Shown here: positions 1-10,337 of the stretch, piece after piece
How the letters are laid out: each line of letters opens with the position of its first letter
Numbering within the stretch: position 1 is the stretch's first letter
Assembly (NCBI RefSeq): GCF_031458325.1
Contig: NZ_JAVDYG010000001.1
Coordinates: 1,364,001 to 1,428,000, forward strand
Source: Nocardioides marmoribigeumensis
GTDB lineage: Bacteria > Actinomycetota > Actinomycetes > Propionibacteriales > Nocardioidaceae
Direction of reading: 5' to 3'
DNA length: 64,000 nucleotides
The notes under the pieces: generated by a model
What the model saw: only the letters and a program-made list of their open reading frames with translations
Database searches by the model: none
Told to the model about the DNA's origin: nothing
Program-made: the position numbers and the translations under genes

Positions 1-1
1 G

Positions 2-1006
2 GCCGACCTCGACCGCGTGATCGAGAAGCACGAGGTCGACCGGCTGAGCCCGGTCTTCACGACCTACCGCTTCTTCGACCACCTGGTCTCGGTCTCGCCC
101 CAGCTGCGCGACATCAACCGGCTCGCGCTGGCGGCGTACGCCCCTCCGGAGAAGTTCCACTACGCGCTCAACACCATCGACGGCGACCACATCCTGGAGC
201 TCTCCACCCATGCGTTCTGGGGCGACGCGGTCTTCGGCCCGCCCGGGAGCTCCACCAGCGGCTCGGCGGTCGACGACGACGAGGCAGCAGCCGCTGCCGA
301 GGAGGCGGAGCAGCGCGAGGAGGAGCAGGACGACCCCGAGATGGGCGAGACGCCCACCACGGTGCAGGAGCTGGAGTCCGCGGAGAACCGCGAGGGCGGC
401 GTGCCCTCACCCGAGGACCAGCCCGGCCTGCCGGGGGCGGGCGACCGGCCGCACCGCCTGCGTCCGGTCCGTGAGCCCGGCACCACCCTGTTCATCACCG
501 TGGGCCGGCTGTCGCTGGAGAAGAACCACGTCCGGCTCGTCGACGCCTTCGCGCGTGTGCACGCCGACCACCCCGACACCCGGCTGTGGATCGTCGGAGG
601 CGGCAAGCTGGAGGGCACGGTGCGCGAGCGCATCACCCACCACGGCCTCGACCGCGTCGTCCACATGACCGGCCAGGTGGCCAACCCCTACAAGTTCATG
701 GCCAAGGCCGACTGCTTCGTGCTGTCCAGCGACTACGAGGGCCAGCCCGTCGTGATCCTCGAGGCGCGGGTGCTGGGGCTGCCGGTCATCAGCACGGCGT
801 TCGCCTCCGTCGGCGACTCCATCCCCGACGGAGCCGGGCTGGTGGTCCCGCAGTCCGTCGACGGCGTCGCCGACGGCATGGAGCGCTTCCTCGCCGGCGA
901 GGTGCACGCCAAGGTGCTCGACCACCACGACTACAACCGCCGCGCGATCGAGCAGTTCGAGCGTGCCATCCACGGCCGGCACGGCCACGACGACGACGAG
1001 GACTGA
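2..1006 (+). CDS. Glycosyltransferase family 4 (5' partial)
   Basis: The reading frame is open from the first bases of the window, so the true N-terminus lies upstream; the first in-window start-like codon is at 17. The C-terminal half is a GT-B nucleotide-sugar-binding domain: a GRLSLEKN strand-loop, then GGGKLEGTVRERI, and the E-x7-E type region SSDYEGQPVVILEARVLGLP, as in GT4 enzymes that transfer a sugar from an activated donor. Between the preceding segment and this domain lies an acidic, Glu/Asp/Pro-rich insert of roughly 70 residues that looks disordered. The tail ends in a run of Asp and Glu. It faces a convergent TagF-like gene, which suggests a role in cell-wall glycopolymer synthesis. 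Acceptor and donor cannot be told from sequence. Confidence 0.8.
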   Translation, partial: ADLDRVIEKHEVDRLSPVFTTYRFFDHLVSVSPQLRDINRLALAAYAPPEKFHYALNTIDGDHILELSTHAFWGDAVFGPPGSSTSGSAVDDDEAAAAAEEAEQREEEQDDPEMGETPTTVQELESAENREGGVPSPEDQPGLPGAGDRPHRLRPVREPGTTLFITVGRLSLEKNHVRLVDAFARVHADHPDTRLWIVGGGKLEGTVRERITHHGLDRVVHMTGQVANPYKFMAKADCFVLSSDYEGQPVVILEARVLGLPVISTAFASVGDSIPDGAGLVVPQSVDGVADGMERFLAGEVHAKVLDHHDYNRRAIEQFERAIHGRHGHDDDED

Positions 1007-1037
1007 CGAGGACTGACGCGAGCCGTCCGACGGCCGC

Positions 1038-3758
1038 TCAGGCCAGCTGCGCGAGCACCCAGTCCGCCGCGCGACCGGCGGCACGGCCGTCGTCCCACGG
1101 GCAGAACTCCTCACGGAACGCCGCCCGGGCCGCCGCCCCGGTGTCCTCGGCCCGGAGCAGGTCGACCACGTCGGAGGTCGTGCGCACCAGCTCGCCGGGG
1201 GCGTGCGACTCCAGGTCGACGTAGAACCCGCGCTCGACGTCGCGGTAGTGCTCCAGGTCGGGGGTCAGCAGGACGATCGGGCGGTCGAGCAGCGCGAAGT
1301 CGAACATCACCGAGGAGTAGTCGGTGACCAGGACGTCGGCCGCGCAGAACAGCGGCGCGACGTCGGGGAAGCGGGTCACGTCGACCACGCGCTGCGCGCC
1401 GGCGAACGCGTCCGCCGACCCGCCGGCGTTGTAGTGCCCGCGCACCAGCACGACCGCGTCGGGCAGCGCGGCGGTCACGCCCGGCGCGTCGAGGAAGAGC
1501 GGCTTGGCGTCCCGCACCCCGGCGTGCTCCCGCCACGTGGGGGCGTAGAGCACGACGCGCTGGTCCACGGAGAGGCCGAGCGCCCGGCGCACGCGCGCGC
1601 CGGTGGCGGCCCGTCGCTCCGGGTCCACCAGCAGGTCGTTGCGGGGGTAGCCCGACTCGAGCATCGGGCCGTCGTAACGGAACGCCGTGCGGAAGGCGCG
1701 GGAGGACAGCGGGTTGGCCGAGACCAGCGCGTCCCAGCCCGCTGCCTGCGCGGCGACGTCGCGGCGGTGCCGCCACACGGCCAGGTCCCCCGGGCCCCGG
1801 TCCTCGCCGATCCGCTTCAACGGCGTGCCGTGCCAGGTCTGCAGGTGGACCATCCCCGGCGGCTTGGTCCACCACGACGGCGCCGCCGCGTTGCCGACGT
1901 ACGCCGCGGCGCCGCGGAGCAGCTCGTGCCACTCCGCCGACCGGCGTACGACGGCCCGCACGCCGGGCGGGGGCGTCACCCGCGGGTCGTCGACCACCAG
2001 GGCGAGGTCGAGGTCGGGGGCGCGGTCGTGCAGCGCCCGCGCCACCGGACCGACGTTGTCGTCGGCGGAGCGGCCGTGGAAGGCCTCGAGCAGGACCGTG
2101 CGCGGACGGCGGACGGGCGGTCGCTCGCGCAGGACCCGCTGCCCCCGGGCGCTGCGCTCGGTCGTGGTGAGGGCGGTGCCGACGTGGACCTGGAGCCGGC
2201 CGGCCGGGCCGACGCCGAGCGCGACGCCCGTGGCGCCCTCGTGCAGGTCGGACGGCTCCGCGAGCAGTCGCGGGTGGGCCCCGACGTCCGGGCCGTCGAG
2301 GCGGTAGCGACCTGAGGGGAGCGGGCCGTCGGCACCGAGGCTGGTGGCGGTCAGCGGCAGCGTGAGGACGCGGCCCTCGAGCGAGCCGGCGTGGGCGCGG
2401 CCGCGTGGACCGACCAGGGTGCCCGGCCGGTCGACGGGCGCGTCGAGGGTCACCCGCAGCGTCGCGTCACCGACCTCCGCCGCCACGACGCGCGGCGCGC
2501 CTCGGGGTGGGTCGGGGATCCAGTCGGGCTCGATCACGTGGTGGCGCCCCGAGGTGCCGACCCGGACGTAGGACAGCTCGGTGCCGGTCGCCGCGACCAC
2601 CCGGAACCCGGCCGCGACGTGGTGCTCGTGCGCCCGGCCGACCGCGACGGCGACCTGGCCGTCCTCCCAGGGGCGGACGTAGGTGTCCAGCCACACCCCG
2701 CCCATGCCGAGCTGGACGTCGGGCTCGAGGCCGGGGCGGTAGTCGGTCCACGCGACGCCGAGCAGGTGGGTCTCGTCGCCCTCCCGCCAGGCGTGGAGCA
2801 GCGCGGCGTGGCTGACCCGGTCGACGTCCTCGATGCGGCGCCACTCCTCGGGCATGGTGGAGACCGCCGCGCTCAGCCCGTCGGGGAGATCGACCAGCCC
2901 GGAGGGGGCGTCGTAGGGCAGGCCGGTCGGGTGGTCGCCGTCGTGGTCGAGCAGCAGCGCGAGGTCCTCCCAGGTGCCGTGCGCCGCGGCGTACGCCGCC
3001 CGGCGGGCCGAGACCGGGACGTGCGCGACCCGGTGGCCCTCCACGAGGTCGCGAACGAGGGGCCGCAGCGCCTCGAGGTGGGCCGGGCCGCCGCCGATCG
3101 CGTCGACGTAGGCCCGCGGCAGGTGGCGGGCGAGCAGGTCCTCCTCCAGGTCGAGCGCCGCGAGCGACGGGGGCAGGTCGCGCAGGAGCTCGAGGAGGCC
3201 GCGGGTCCGCTCCTCGGCGAGGTCCACCCGGAAGCGCCGCTGCTCCGCGAGGGGCAGGTGCGAGTCCCCGGCGCCCGGGGTCCACCAGGCACCGGCCACC
3301 CCCGGCGTGGCGTCGCCCAGGGTCGCCGCCACGTCCACCGCTCGGGCGGTCAGCGGCGAGGCGTCCGTGGAGGTCCAGCGCGCCGCGGGCGCGACCACGT
3401 TGCGCGGGTCTGCCGGCCCGCCCCGGCCGGCCGGGCACACCACGGGCAGCCCCCGCTCGCGCGCGAGGTCGACCGCTCCGCGGAGCACCGCCGGGTCGAG
3501 GACCGCGTCGGGCTCGAGCCGCAGCAGCAGGTCGGTCCCGTCGCAGCCGGCCACCGGGTCGTCGTCGCCTCGGGCCACGAGGAGCACGGCCGTCGGCGAG
3601 ACCTCGCGCAGGGCCTCGGCCAGCGCGTCGAGGTGGGCCTGCGTGGTCCAGGGCTCGGGCCGCACCAGGCCGACGAGCCGGGTCCGGCAGCCCAGGCGCT
3701 CACGCGCTCCCCTGAGCCGGTGGCGAGCGGCGCGCGCGAGTCGTCCCCAGCTGCTCAT
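1038..3758 (-). CDS. CDP-glycerol glycerophosphotransferase family protein (TagF-like)
   Basis: A 906-residue protein. The C-terminal ~390 residues match the TagF/Glyphos_transf family, which polymerises or primes poly(glycerol phosphate) teichoic acids on the inner face of the membrane: WHGTPLKRIGED at about residue 642, SGYPRNDLL, an APTWRE motif, and the signature DYSSVMFDFALLDRP from about residue 813. The N-terminal ~510 residues resemble no family I can name; they are mainly charged and beta-rich, as in other long actinobacterial members that carry an extra N-terminal domain. No signal peptide is seen. The gene is convergent with the partial glycosyltransferase upstream, and the two plausibly act in one wall-polymer pathway. 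Whether the polymer is glycerol- or ribitol-phosphate is not decidable. Confidence 0.85.
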   Translation of the reverse strand: MSSWGRLARAARHRLRGARERLGCRTRLVGLVRPEPWTTQAHLDALAEALREVSPTAVLLVARGDDDPVAGCDGTDLLLRLEPDAVLDPAVLRGAVDLARERGLPVVCPAGRGGPADPRNVVAPAARWTSTDASPLTARAVDVAATLGDATPGVAGAWWTPGAGDSHLPLAEQRRFRVDLAEERTRGLLELLRDLPPSLAALDLEEDLLARHLPRAYVDAIGGGPAHLEALRPLVRDLVEGHRVAHVPVSARRAAYAAAHGTWEDLALLLDHDGDHPTGLPYDAPSGLVDLPDGLSAAVSTMPEEWRRIEDVDRVSHAALLHAWREGDETHLLGVAWTDYRPGLEPDVQLGMGGVWLDTYVRPWEDGQVAVAVGRAHEHHVAAGFRVVAATGTELSYVRVGTSGRHHVIEPDWIPDPPRGAPRVVAAEVGDATLRVTLDAPVDRPGTLVGPRGRAHAGSLEGRVLTLPLTATSLGADGPLPSGRYRLDGPDVGAHPRLLAEPSDLHEGATGVALGVGPAGRLQVHVGTALTTTERSARGQRVLRERPPVRRPRTVLLEAFHGRSADDNVGPVARALHDRAPDLDLALVVDDPRVTPPPGVRAVVRRSAEWHELLRGAAAYVGNAAAPSWWTKPPGMVHLQTWHGTPLKRIGEDRGPGDLAVWRHRRDVAAQAAGWDALVSANPLSSRAFRTAFRYDGPMLESGYPRNDLLVDPERRAATGARVRRALGLSVDQRVVLYAPTWREHAGVRDAKPLFLDAPGVTAALPDAVVLVRGHYNAGGSADAFAGAQRVVDVTRFPDVAPLFCAADVLVTDYSSVMFDFALLDRPIVLLTPDLEHYRDVERGFYVDLESHAPGELVRTTSDVVDLLRAEDTGAAARAAFREEFCPWDDGRAAGRAADWVLAQLA

Positions 3759-3790
3759 CCCACGAGCCTAGGGGAGGGCCCGCGCCGGCC

Positions 3791-4405
3791 TCACGCCCGG
3801 CGGCGCTGCTCCACGACCCGCCCCGCGGTGGCGCGCTCCTCCCACGTCAGGAGCTCGACGACGGTGTCCTGGTCGAGGCCGGGGACGACCTCCCAGGCGG
3901 CCAGCTCGTCGATCAGGTCGGGGCGGCGGTCGGCCAGCTCGGCCTCGAGCTCGGCCTCGAGCTCGACGACGCGGACCTGCGCCGTCCGTGCGCGGACCGC
4001 GGCCTGACGCGCACGGGCCTCGGCCTCGTCGGCGCGGACCTCGGCCAGCCGCAGGATCCCGCGCAGCTCGGCTGCCAGGCGCTCGGCGTGCAGCACGCGG
4101 TCACGCATGCGGGAGGCGAACAGCGTGTGCTCGGCCTTGCGCTCGAGGACCAGCGAGCGGTAGGCGCGGGCCTGGTCGACCCGGTCCTCGGCGTGGCCGC
4201 GCCGCTCGTCGAGCACCTGGTCGTGGGCCAGCCGGGCAGCCACCCAGGACAGCACGACCGCGGCGACGACGGCGGCCACGAGGGCCCCCACCGTGCCGAC
4301 CAGCAGGGCGACCACGGCGGCCGCGGTGGACAGGGAGAGGAGGGCGAGCGCGGCCACCAGGCGGCGCGGACGCTCACGACGGCGAGGGGAGGTGACACGC
4401 GTCAT
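3791..4405 (-). CDS. Small membrane protein with coiled-coil tail
   Basis: A 204-residue protein with a basic N-terminus (RRRERPRR) and two closely spaced hydrophobic segments (about residues 16–36 and 38–58), followed by a long Ala/Glu/Arg-rich helix from about 60 to 160 with heptad character, so a membrane-anchored cytoplasmic coiled coil is likely. The C-terminal part (WEVVPGLDQDTVVELLTWEE) is more globular. I do not recognise the family. It is transcribed in the same direction as the flanking genes, 33 bases upstream of the TagF-like gene and about 66 bases downstream of the DUF3180 gene. Size and topology would suit a scaffold or septum-associated protein, but that is speculation. Confidence 0.6.
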   Translation of the reverse strand: MTRVTSPRRRERPRRLVAALALLSLSTAAAVVALLVGTVGALVAAVVAAVVLSWVAARLAHDQVLDERRGHAEDRVDQARAYRSLVLERKAEHTLFASRMRDRVLHAERLAAELRGILRLAEVRADEAEARARQAAVRARTAQVRVVELEAELEAELADRRPDLIDELAAWEVVPGLDQDTVVELLTWEERATAGRVVEQRRRA

Positions 4406-4471
4406 GCGCCGAGGCTAGACCAACAGGACCGCGGAATCGTGGAGGCGAGCGTCGACCGGGGCGGCTCCCGG

Positions 4472-5008
4472 CTAGGACGCGTCGTCGTCCTTGCGGACCC
4501 GGCAGGCGCGCTCGAGCAGCAGGGACGCGACCACGATGAGGGCTCCGGCCACGCCCGCGACGGCGCTGTGGACGATGCGTTCGCCGCCGAGCTCGGCAGA
4601 CGTGCCCACCCAGGTCAGGGCGTAGCCGACGTAGCCGCCACCCACCAGCGCCCCGACCAGGGCGCACGACTTGGCCAGCACCAGGCGGTTGACCGCCTGG
4701 TGGGGCAGCAGCCGTGGGACCGGACGGCCCATCTGGGAGGGTCGCTGGAAGACCCGGTGGGTCACCCACGCGGCATAGCCCAGGATCCCCGCGACCAGCA
4801 GGAGCGCCAGGGGCGGGAGCCAGCTGACCCGGGGGGCCGGGTCGCCGAGCGCGACGGAGACCGGCCGCACGGCCCAGCCCCCGACCAGCCCGACGAGCCC
4901 GAGGACCACCAGGGGGCCGGCGGAGGTCGGACCCAGGCGACCGGGGTCGGGAGAGGCGGGGTCGGGGGGCTCTGGCGCCTCGGGGCGGGGCGCCGGCTCG
5001 CGGCTCAC
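4472..5008 (-). CDS. DUF3180 membrane protein
   Basis: I place the start at the GTG at 5008, just after the folK stop (5029), giving 178 residues; an upstream extension of this frame would lie entirely inside folK. After a Pro/Glu-rich N-terminus there are four hydrophobic segments (starting near PLVVLGLVGLVGGW, LPPLALLLVAGILGY, LAKSCALVGALVGGGYVGY and VAGVAGALIVVASLLLE), with the conserved-looking RLVLAKSCALVGAL and FQRPSQMGRPVP loops. This pattern and the position immediately downstream of folK are typical of the actinobacterial DUF3180 family, whose function is unknown. It is the last gene of the folate operon and probably co-transcribed with it. Confidence 0.8.
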   Translation of the reverse strand: MSREPAPRPEAPEPPDPASPDPGRLGPTSAGPLVVLGLVGLVGGWAVRPVSVALGDPAPRVSWLPPLALLLVAGILGYAAWVTHRVFQRPSQMGRPVPRLLPHQAVNRLVLAKSCALVGALVGGGYVGYALTWVGTSAELGGERIVHSAVAGVAGALIVVASLLLERACRVRKDDDAS

Positions 5009-5028
5009 GGGTCGGTCAGCGCCCGCGG

Positions 5029-5595
5029 TCAGACGTGCAGCTCGAGGTCCTCGCGGCGCTCGACGCCGCCGTGTCCGGTCTTCTCCAGGAGATCGGCGAT
5101 CGGGCCCTGGCCCGGGATCTCGGCGTCGGGCTCGACCTCGTGCCACGGCACCAGGACGAAGGCGCGCTCGTGGGCGCGCGGGTGCGGGAGCGTCAGGTCC
5201 TCCTCGTGGGCCTTGCGCTTGCCGACCACGATGAGGTCGACGTCCAGCGGACGGGGGGCGTTGCGCTCGCCGTTGCGCTCGCGGCCGAAGGCGGACTCGA
5301 TCGCCAGCGCCCGGTCGAGCAGGAGGTGGGCCGGGAGGGTCGAGTCCAGGAGGACCACGGCATTGAAGAACGACTCGGACCCCGCCGGGGCGTCGACCGG
5401 CTCGGTCTCGTAGACCGAGGACACCGCGGTCACGAAGACCCCGGGGGTGTCGGCCAGCGCGGCGACGGCACCCTGGAGCTTCTGCAGGCGCTCGCCCATG
5501 TTGCTGCCCAGGGCGACCACGCACCGGCGGATCGGCCGCATCTCGCCGGTGATCGTGTCGGCATCGACGATGTGCGGGTTGGGAGTCTCAGTCAT
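5029..5595 (-). CDS. folK: 2-amino-4-hydroxy-6-hydroxymethyldihydropteridine diphosphokinase
   Basis: HPPK transfers pyrophosphate from ATP to 6-hydroxymethyl-7,8-dihydropterin, the step before dihydropteroate synthase in folate synthesis. The 188-residue product has the family marks: VALGSNMGERLQ near the N-terminus, YETEPV, FFNAVV, and the nucleotide/Mg site RPLDVDLI, then LPHPRAHERAFVL. The ATG at 5595 overlaps the folB stop (ATGA), so translation is coupled. A short N-terminal extension of about 29 residues precedes the usual family start. It sits inside folE-folP-folB-folK, the usual actinobacterial order. Confidence 0.95.
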   Translation of the reverse strand: MTETPNPHIVDADTITGEMRPIRRCVVALGSNMGERLQKLQGAVAALADTPGVFVTAVSSVYETEPVDAPAGSESFFNAVVLLDSTLPAHLLLDRALAIESAFGRERNGERNAPRPLDVDLIVVGKRKAHEEDLTLPHPRAHERAFVLVPWHEVEPDAEIPGQGPIADLLEKTGHGGVERREDLELHV

Positions 5596-5993
5596 CCACG
5601 TCTCCGAGTGATGGTCAGGGCGACGTCGGAGAACGTCGCCTCGATGGGGGCGTCGGGCTTGTGCACGGTCACGTGCGCCCACGCGACCCGCTCGTCCTCC
5701 AGGCAGAGGTCGGCGATGCGCTGGGCCAGGGTCTCGATGAGGTCGACGGGATCGTGCTCGATCGCCTCCTTCACTCGCGTGCTGAGCGTCCCGTAGTCGA
5801 CGGTGTCGCGCAACAGGTCGCTGCGGGCGGCAGGCCGGGTGTCGACCCCGAGGGTCAGGTCCACCTTGAACACCTGACCGTCGCGACGCTCGTGCTCGAG
5901 GACCCCGTGATGACCCCACGCCTCGAGCCCGAGCACGCTCAGCCGGTCGCTGATCGGGTCGGGCGCGGTGGGGGTCGCGGTGGGGTGGTCCAT
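5592..5993 (-). CDS. folB: Dihydroneopterin aldolase
   Basis: FolB cleaves 7,8-dihydroneopterin to 6-hydroxymethyl-dihydropterin and glycolaldehyde. The 133-residue protein has the expected size and motifs: GLEAWGHHGVLEHER near the start (Glu/His substrate-contact region), a VDYGTLSTRV segment, and the C-terminal strand WAHVTVHKPDAPI containing the conserved Lys-Pro. It overlaps folK by four bases and follows folP after a 104-base spacer. That spacer contains a small GC hairpin (6061–6074), so folB-folK may have some separate control from folE-folP. Confidence 0.95.
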   Translation of the reverse strand: MDHPTATPTAPDPISDRLSVLGLEAWGHHGVLEHERRDGQVFKVDLTLGVDTRPAARSDLLRDTVDYGTLSTRVKEAIEHDPVDLIETLAQRIADLCLEDERVAWAHVTVHKPDAPIEATFSDVALTITRRRG

Positions 5994-6097
5994 GAGGTCA
6001 CGACACTACCTGCGGCCCCGGGCCGTCACCCATCCGGACCAGGACCCGGCGGACGTGACCCACCCCACGGGGTGATCCCTGTCTCGGCGGGGCAGGA

Positions 6098-6964
6098 TCA
6101 GCCCTCGGCCCAGCGGGCCGCGACCCGGACCGCGTCGGCGGTGGCCCGCACGGCGTGGACGCGGACGCACCAGGCGCCAGCAACCGCGGCGAGCGTGGCC
6201 GTCGCGGTGGTCGCGTCGTCGCGGTCCACGGGCGCGCGCAGCGTCTCCCCGTCGCGCAGCAGCTCGCCCAGGAACCGCTTGCGGCTCGTGGCCACCAGGA
6301 CCGGGAGCCCGAGCTGGTGGATCGCGGCGAGGCCGTGCAGCACGGCCCAGTTGTGCGCCGCGGTCTTGGCGAACCCGATGCCGGGGTCCAGGCACACCCG
6401 GTCGGGGTCGACCCCGGCCTCGGCCGCCGCGTCGACGCGCGACTCCAGCTCCCGGCGTACGTCGGCGACCACGTCGTCGTAGTCGGCGTGCTCCTGCATC
6501 GTCGTGGAGTGGCCGCGCCAGTGCATGAGGACGTAGGGGACCTCGAGCCGGGCGACGGTGGCGAACATCTCGGGGTCGGCCAGGCCCCCGGACACGTCGT
6601 TGACCAGCACCGCCCCCGCGTCGACCGCCTCCGCGGCGAGGCCCGCGCGCATGGTGTCGACCGAGACGCGCACGCCGGCCGCGCTCAGCGCCGCGACGAC
6701 GGGCAGCACCCGGGCCCGCTCCTCGTCGGGGTCGACCCGGGCCGCACCCGGCCGGGTCGACTCGCCGCCGACGTCGACGAGGTCGGCGCCCTCGGCGGCC
6801 AGGCGCAGGCCGTGGGCGACGGCGGCCTCGGGGTCGAGGTAGCGCCCGCCGTCGGAGAACGAGTCGGGGGTGGTGTTGAGCACCCCCATGACCAGGCAGC
6901 GGTCGAGACCGGCGAGGTCGGGGGGCAGGCCGGACGGCGTGCGCCGTGCGACGCCCTCGGGCAT
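6098..6964 (-). CDS. folP: Dihydropteroate synthase
   Basis: DHPS condenses hydroxymethyl-dihydropterin pyrophosphate with p-aminobenzoate. The TIM-barrel signatures are clear: VMGVLNTTPDSFSDGG near residue 26, VDVGGESTRPGA, VSVDTMRA, LVNDVSGG, LDPGIGFAKT, and SRKRFLG. The start at ATG 6964 lies two bases after the folE stop and gives 288 residues; a longer frame upstream runs through folE and is an artefact. A TTG two codons earlier is possible but less likely. The intact pABA-site loops argue for the genuine DHPS rather than the FolP2 paralogue, though this is not certain. Confidence 0.94.
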   Translation of the reverse strand: MPEGVARRTPSGLPPDLAGLDRCLVMGVLNTTPDSFSDGGRYLDPEAAVAHGLRLAAEGADLVDVGGESTRPGAARVDPDEERARVLPVVAALSAAGVRVSVDTMRAGLAAEAVDAGAVLVNDVSGGLADPEMFATVARLEVPYVLMHWRGHSTTMQEHADYDDVVADVRRELESRVDAAAEAGVDPDRVCLDPGIGFAKTAAHNWAVLHGLAAIHQLGLPVLVATSRKRFLGELLRDGETLRAPVDRDDATTATATLAAVAGAWCVRVHAVRATADAVRVAARWAEG

Positions 6965-6966
6965 GG

Positions 6967-7611
6967 TCAACGGGTCCCGTGCATGATCAGGCTCATCGCC
7001 TCGGCGCGGGTGGCCGGGTTGTGCATCGTGCCGCGGATGGCGGAGGTGATCGTCTTGGCGCCGGGCTTGCGCACCCCGCGCATGGTCATGCACAGGTGCT
7101 CGGCCTCGATCACCACGATGACGCCCTGCGCGCCGAGGATCCGCAGCAGCGCGTCGGCGATCTGGGTGGTCAGGCGCTCCTGCACCTGCGGGCGCCGTGA
7201 GAACACGTCGACCAGGCGGGCCAGCTTGGACAGCCCGGTGATCCGGCCGTCGTCGCCGGGGATGTAGCCGATGTGGGCCACGCCGGTGAACGGCACGAGG
7301 TGGTGCTCGCACATCGACCACAGCTCGATGTCGCGCACGAGGACGAGCTCCTCGTGGCCGGCGTCGAAGGTGGTGGTGAGCACCTCCTCCGGCGAGGCAC
7401 GCATTCCGGCCAGCAGCTCGGCGTAGGCGCGCGCCACGCGGGCCGGGGTGTCCTGCAGGCCCTCGCGGTCGGGGTCCTCCCCCACCGCGAGCAGCAGCTC
7501 GCGCACGGCGGCCTCGGCCCGGTCGTGGTCGTAGGCCGGCAGGTCGTCGTAGGACGGCGGGGTGATCGGCGAGACGCGCGACTCGGCGGTCGCGCCACGG
7601 TCATCGGTCAT
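6967..7611 (-). CDS. folE: GTP cyclohydrolase I
   Basis: FolE opens the guanine ring of GTP to give dihydroneopterin triphosphate, the first committed step of folate synthesis. The 214-residue protein shows the zinc-binding core MCEHHLVPF (Cys and His ligands), the second Cys in [11 protein letters not shown], the [20 protein letters not shown] stretch of the tunnelling fold, and the conserved RGVRKPGA. The chosen ATG at 7611 is preceded by an AGGA Shine–Dalgarno; the N-terminal ~30 residues are variable. It follows ftsH by 32 bases, which contain a three-copy 10-base repeat. Confidence 0.95.
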   Translation of the reverse strand: MTDDRGATAESRVSPITPPSYDDLPAYDHDRAEAAVRELLLAVGEDPDREGLQDTPARVARAYAELLAGMRASPEEVLTTTFDAGHEELVLVRDIELWSMCEHHLVPFTGVAHIGYIPGDDGRITGLSKLARLVDVFSRRPQVQERLTTQIADALLRILGAQGVIVVIEAEHLCMTMRGVRKPGAKTITSAIRGTMHNPATRAEAMSLIMHGTR

Positions 7612-7614
7612 GCT

Positions 7615-7643
7615 CTGTCCTGCACTGTCCGGCACTGTCCTGC
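7615..7643. repeat. Three-copy 10-bp tandem repeat between ftsH and folE
   Basis: The hexamer CTGTCC recurs at exactly 10-base spacing (7615, 7625, 7635) within the short ftsH–folE spacer. It fills most of the leader of folE on the minus strand. No function is evident; it may be simple slippage. Confidence 0.6.
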
Positions 7644-9665
<2,022 letters not shown>

Positions 9666-9780
9666 GCACCGGGGCGGACCCCGACCTCCTGATGTGTCGA
9701 CGACAGGACCCGCTCCAGCCCGAAGGGGTCGACTGAACCGTACACGGCAGTCCCACGGGCGTGCCCGGGGTCACGTGTGC

Positions 9781-10332
9781 TCAGGAGTACACCGCGGGCG
9801 CGAGGGTGCCGATGCAGCGCAGGTTGCGGTAGCGCTCGGCGTAGTCGAGGCCGTAGCCGACGACGAAGGCGTTGGGGATGTCGTAGCCGACGTACTTGAC
9901 GTCGACGCTCATCTGCAGGGCGTCGGGCTTGCGCAGCAGGGTGCAGATCTCCACCGACGCCGGGCCGCGCGAGGACAGGTTGCGCACCAGCCAGGACAGC
10001 GTGAGGCCGGTGTCGATGATGTCCTCGACGATCAGCACGTGCCGGCCGGTGATGTCGGTGTCGAGGTCCTTGAGGATGCGCACCACGCCGCTGGACTTGG
10101 TGCCGGAGCCGTAGGACGAGACCGCCATCCAGTCCATCTCGACGTGGCGGCTGAAGGAGCGGGCGAGGTCGGCCATCACCATGACCGCGCCGCGCAGGAC
10201 GCCGACGATCAGCAGGTCCTTGCCCTCGTAGTCGCGCTCGACGTCCGCGGCCAGCTCGGAGAGCCGGCGGTGGATGTCCTCCTCGGTGAAGAGCACGTCG
10301 ATCAGGTCGTCGGCGATGTGAGCGGCATCCAC
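9781..10332 (-). CDS. hpt: Hypoxanthine phosphoribosyltransferase
   Basis: Salvage enzyme that joins hypoxanthine or guanine to PRPP. The 183-residue protein shows the PRPP-binding signature VLIVEDIIDTGLTLSWL, the loop GVLRGAVMVMADLAR, and the C-terminal VGYGLDYAERYRNL. I place the start at GTG 10332 (V-D-A-A-H-I), five bases after the tilS stop; the frame stays open far upstream only because it runs antiphase through tilS. The tilS-hpt-ftsH order is conserved in many bacteria. Confidence 0.95.
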   Translation of the reverse strand: MDAAHIADDLIDVLFTEEDIHRRLSELAADVERDYEGKDLLIVGVLRGAVMVMADLARSFSRHVEMDWMAVSSYGSGTKSSGVVRILKDLDTDITGRHVLIVEDIIDTGLTLSWLVRNLSSRGPASVEICTLLRKPDALQMSVDVKYVGYDIPNAFVVGYGLDYAERYRNLRCIGTLAPAVYS

Positions 10333-10337
10333 GGGCG

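Noticed and set aside
2391-4007. Long plus-strand open frame antisense to the TagF-like gene
   Set aside because: High G/C at third codon positions leaves antisense frames open; the product is Arg/Gly/Pro-rich without domains, and the minus-strand frame has clear TagF motifs.
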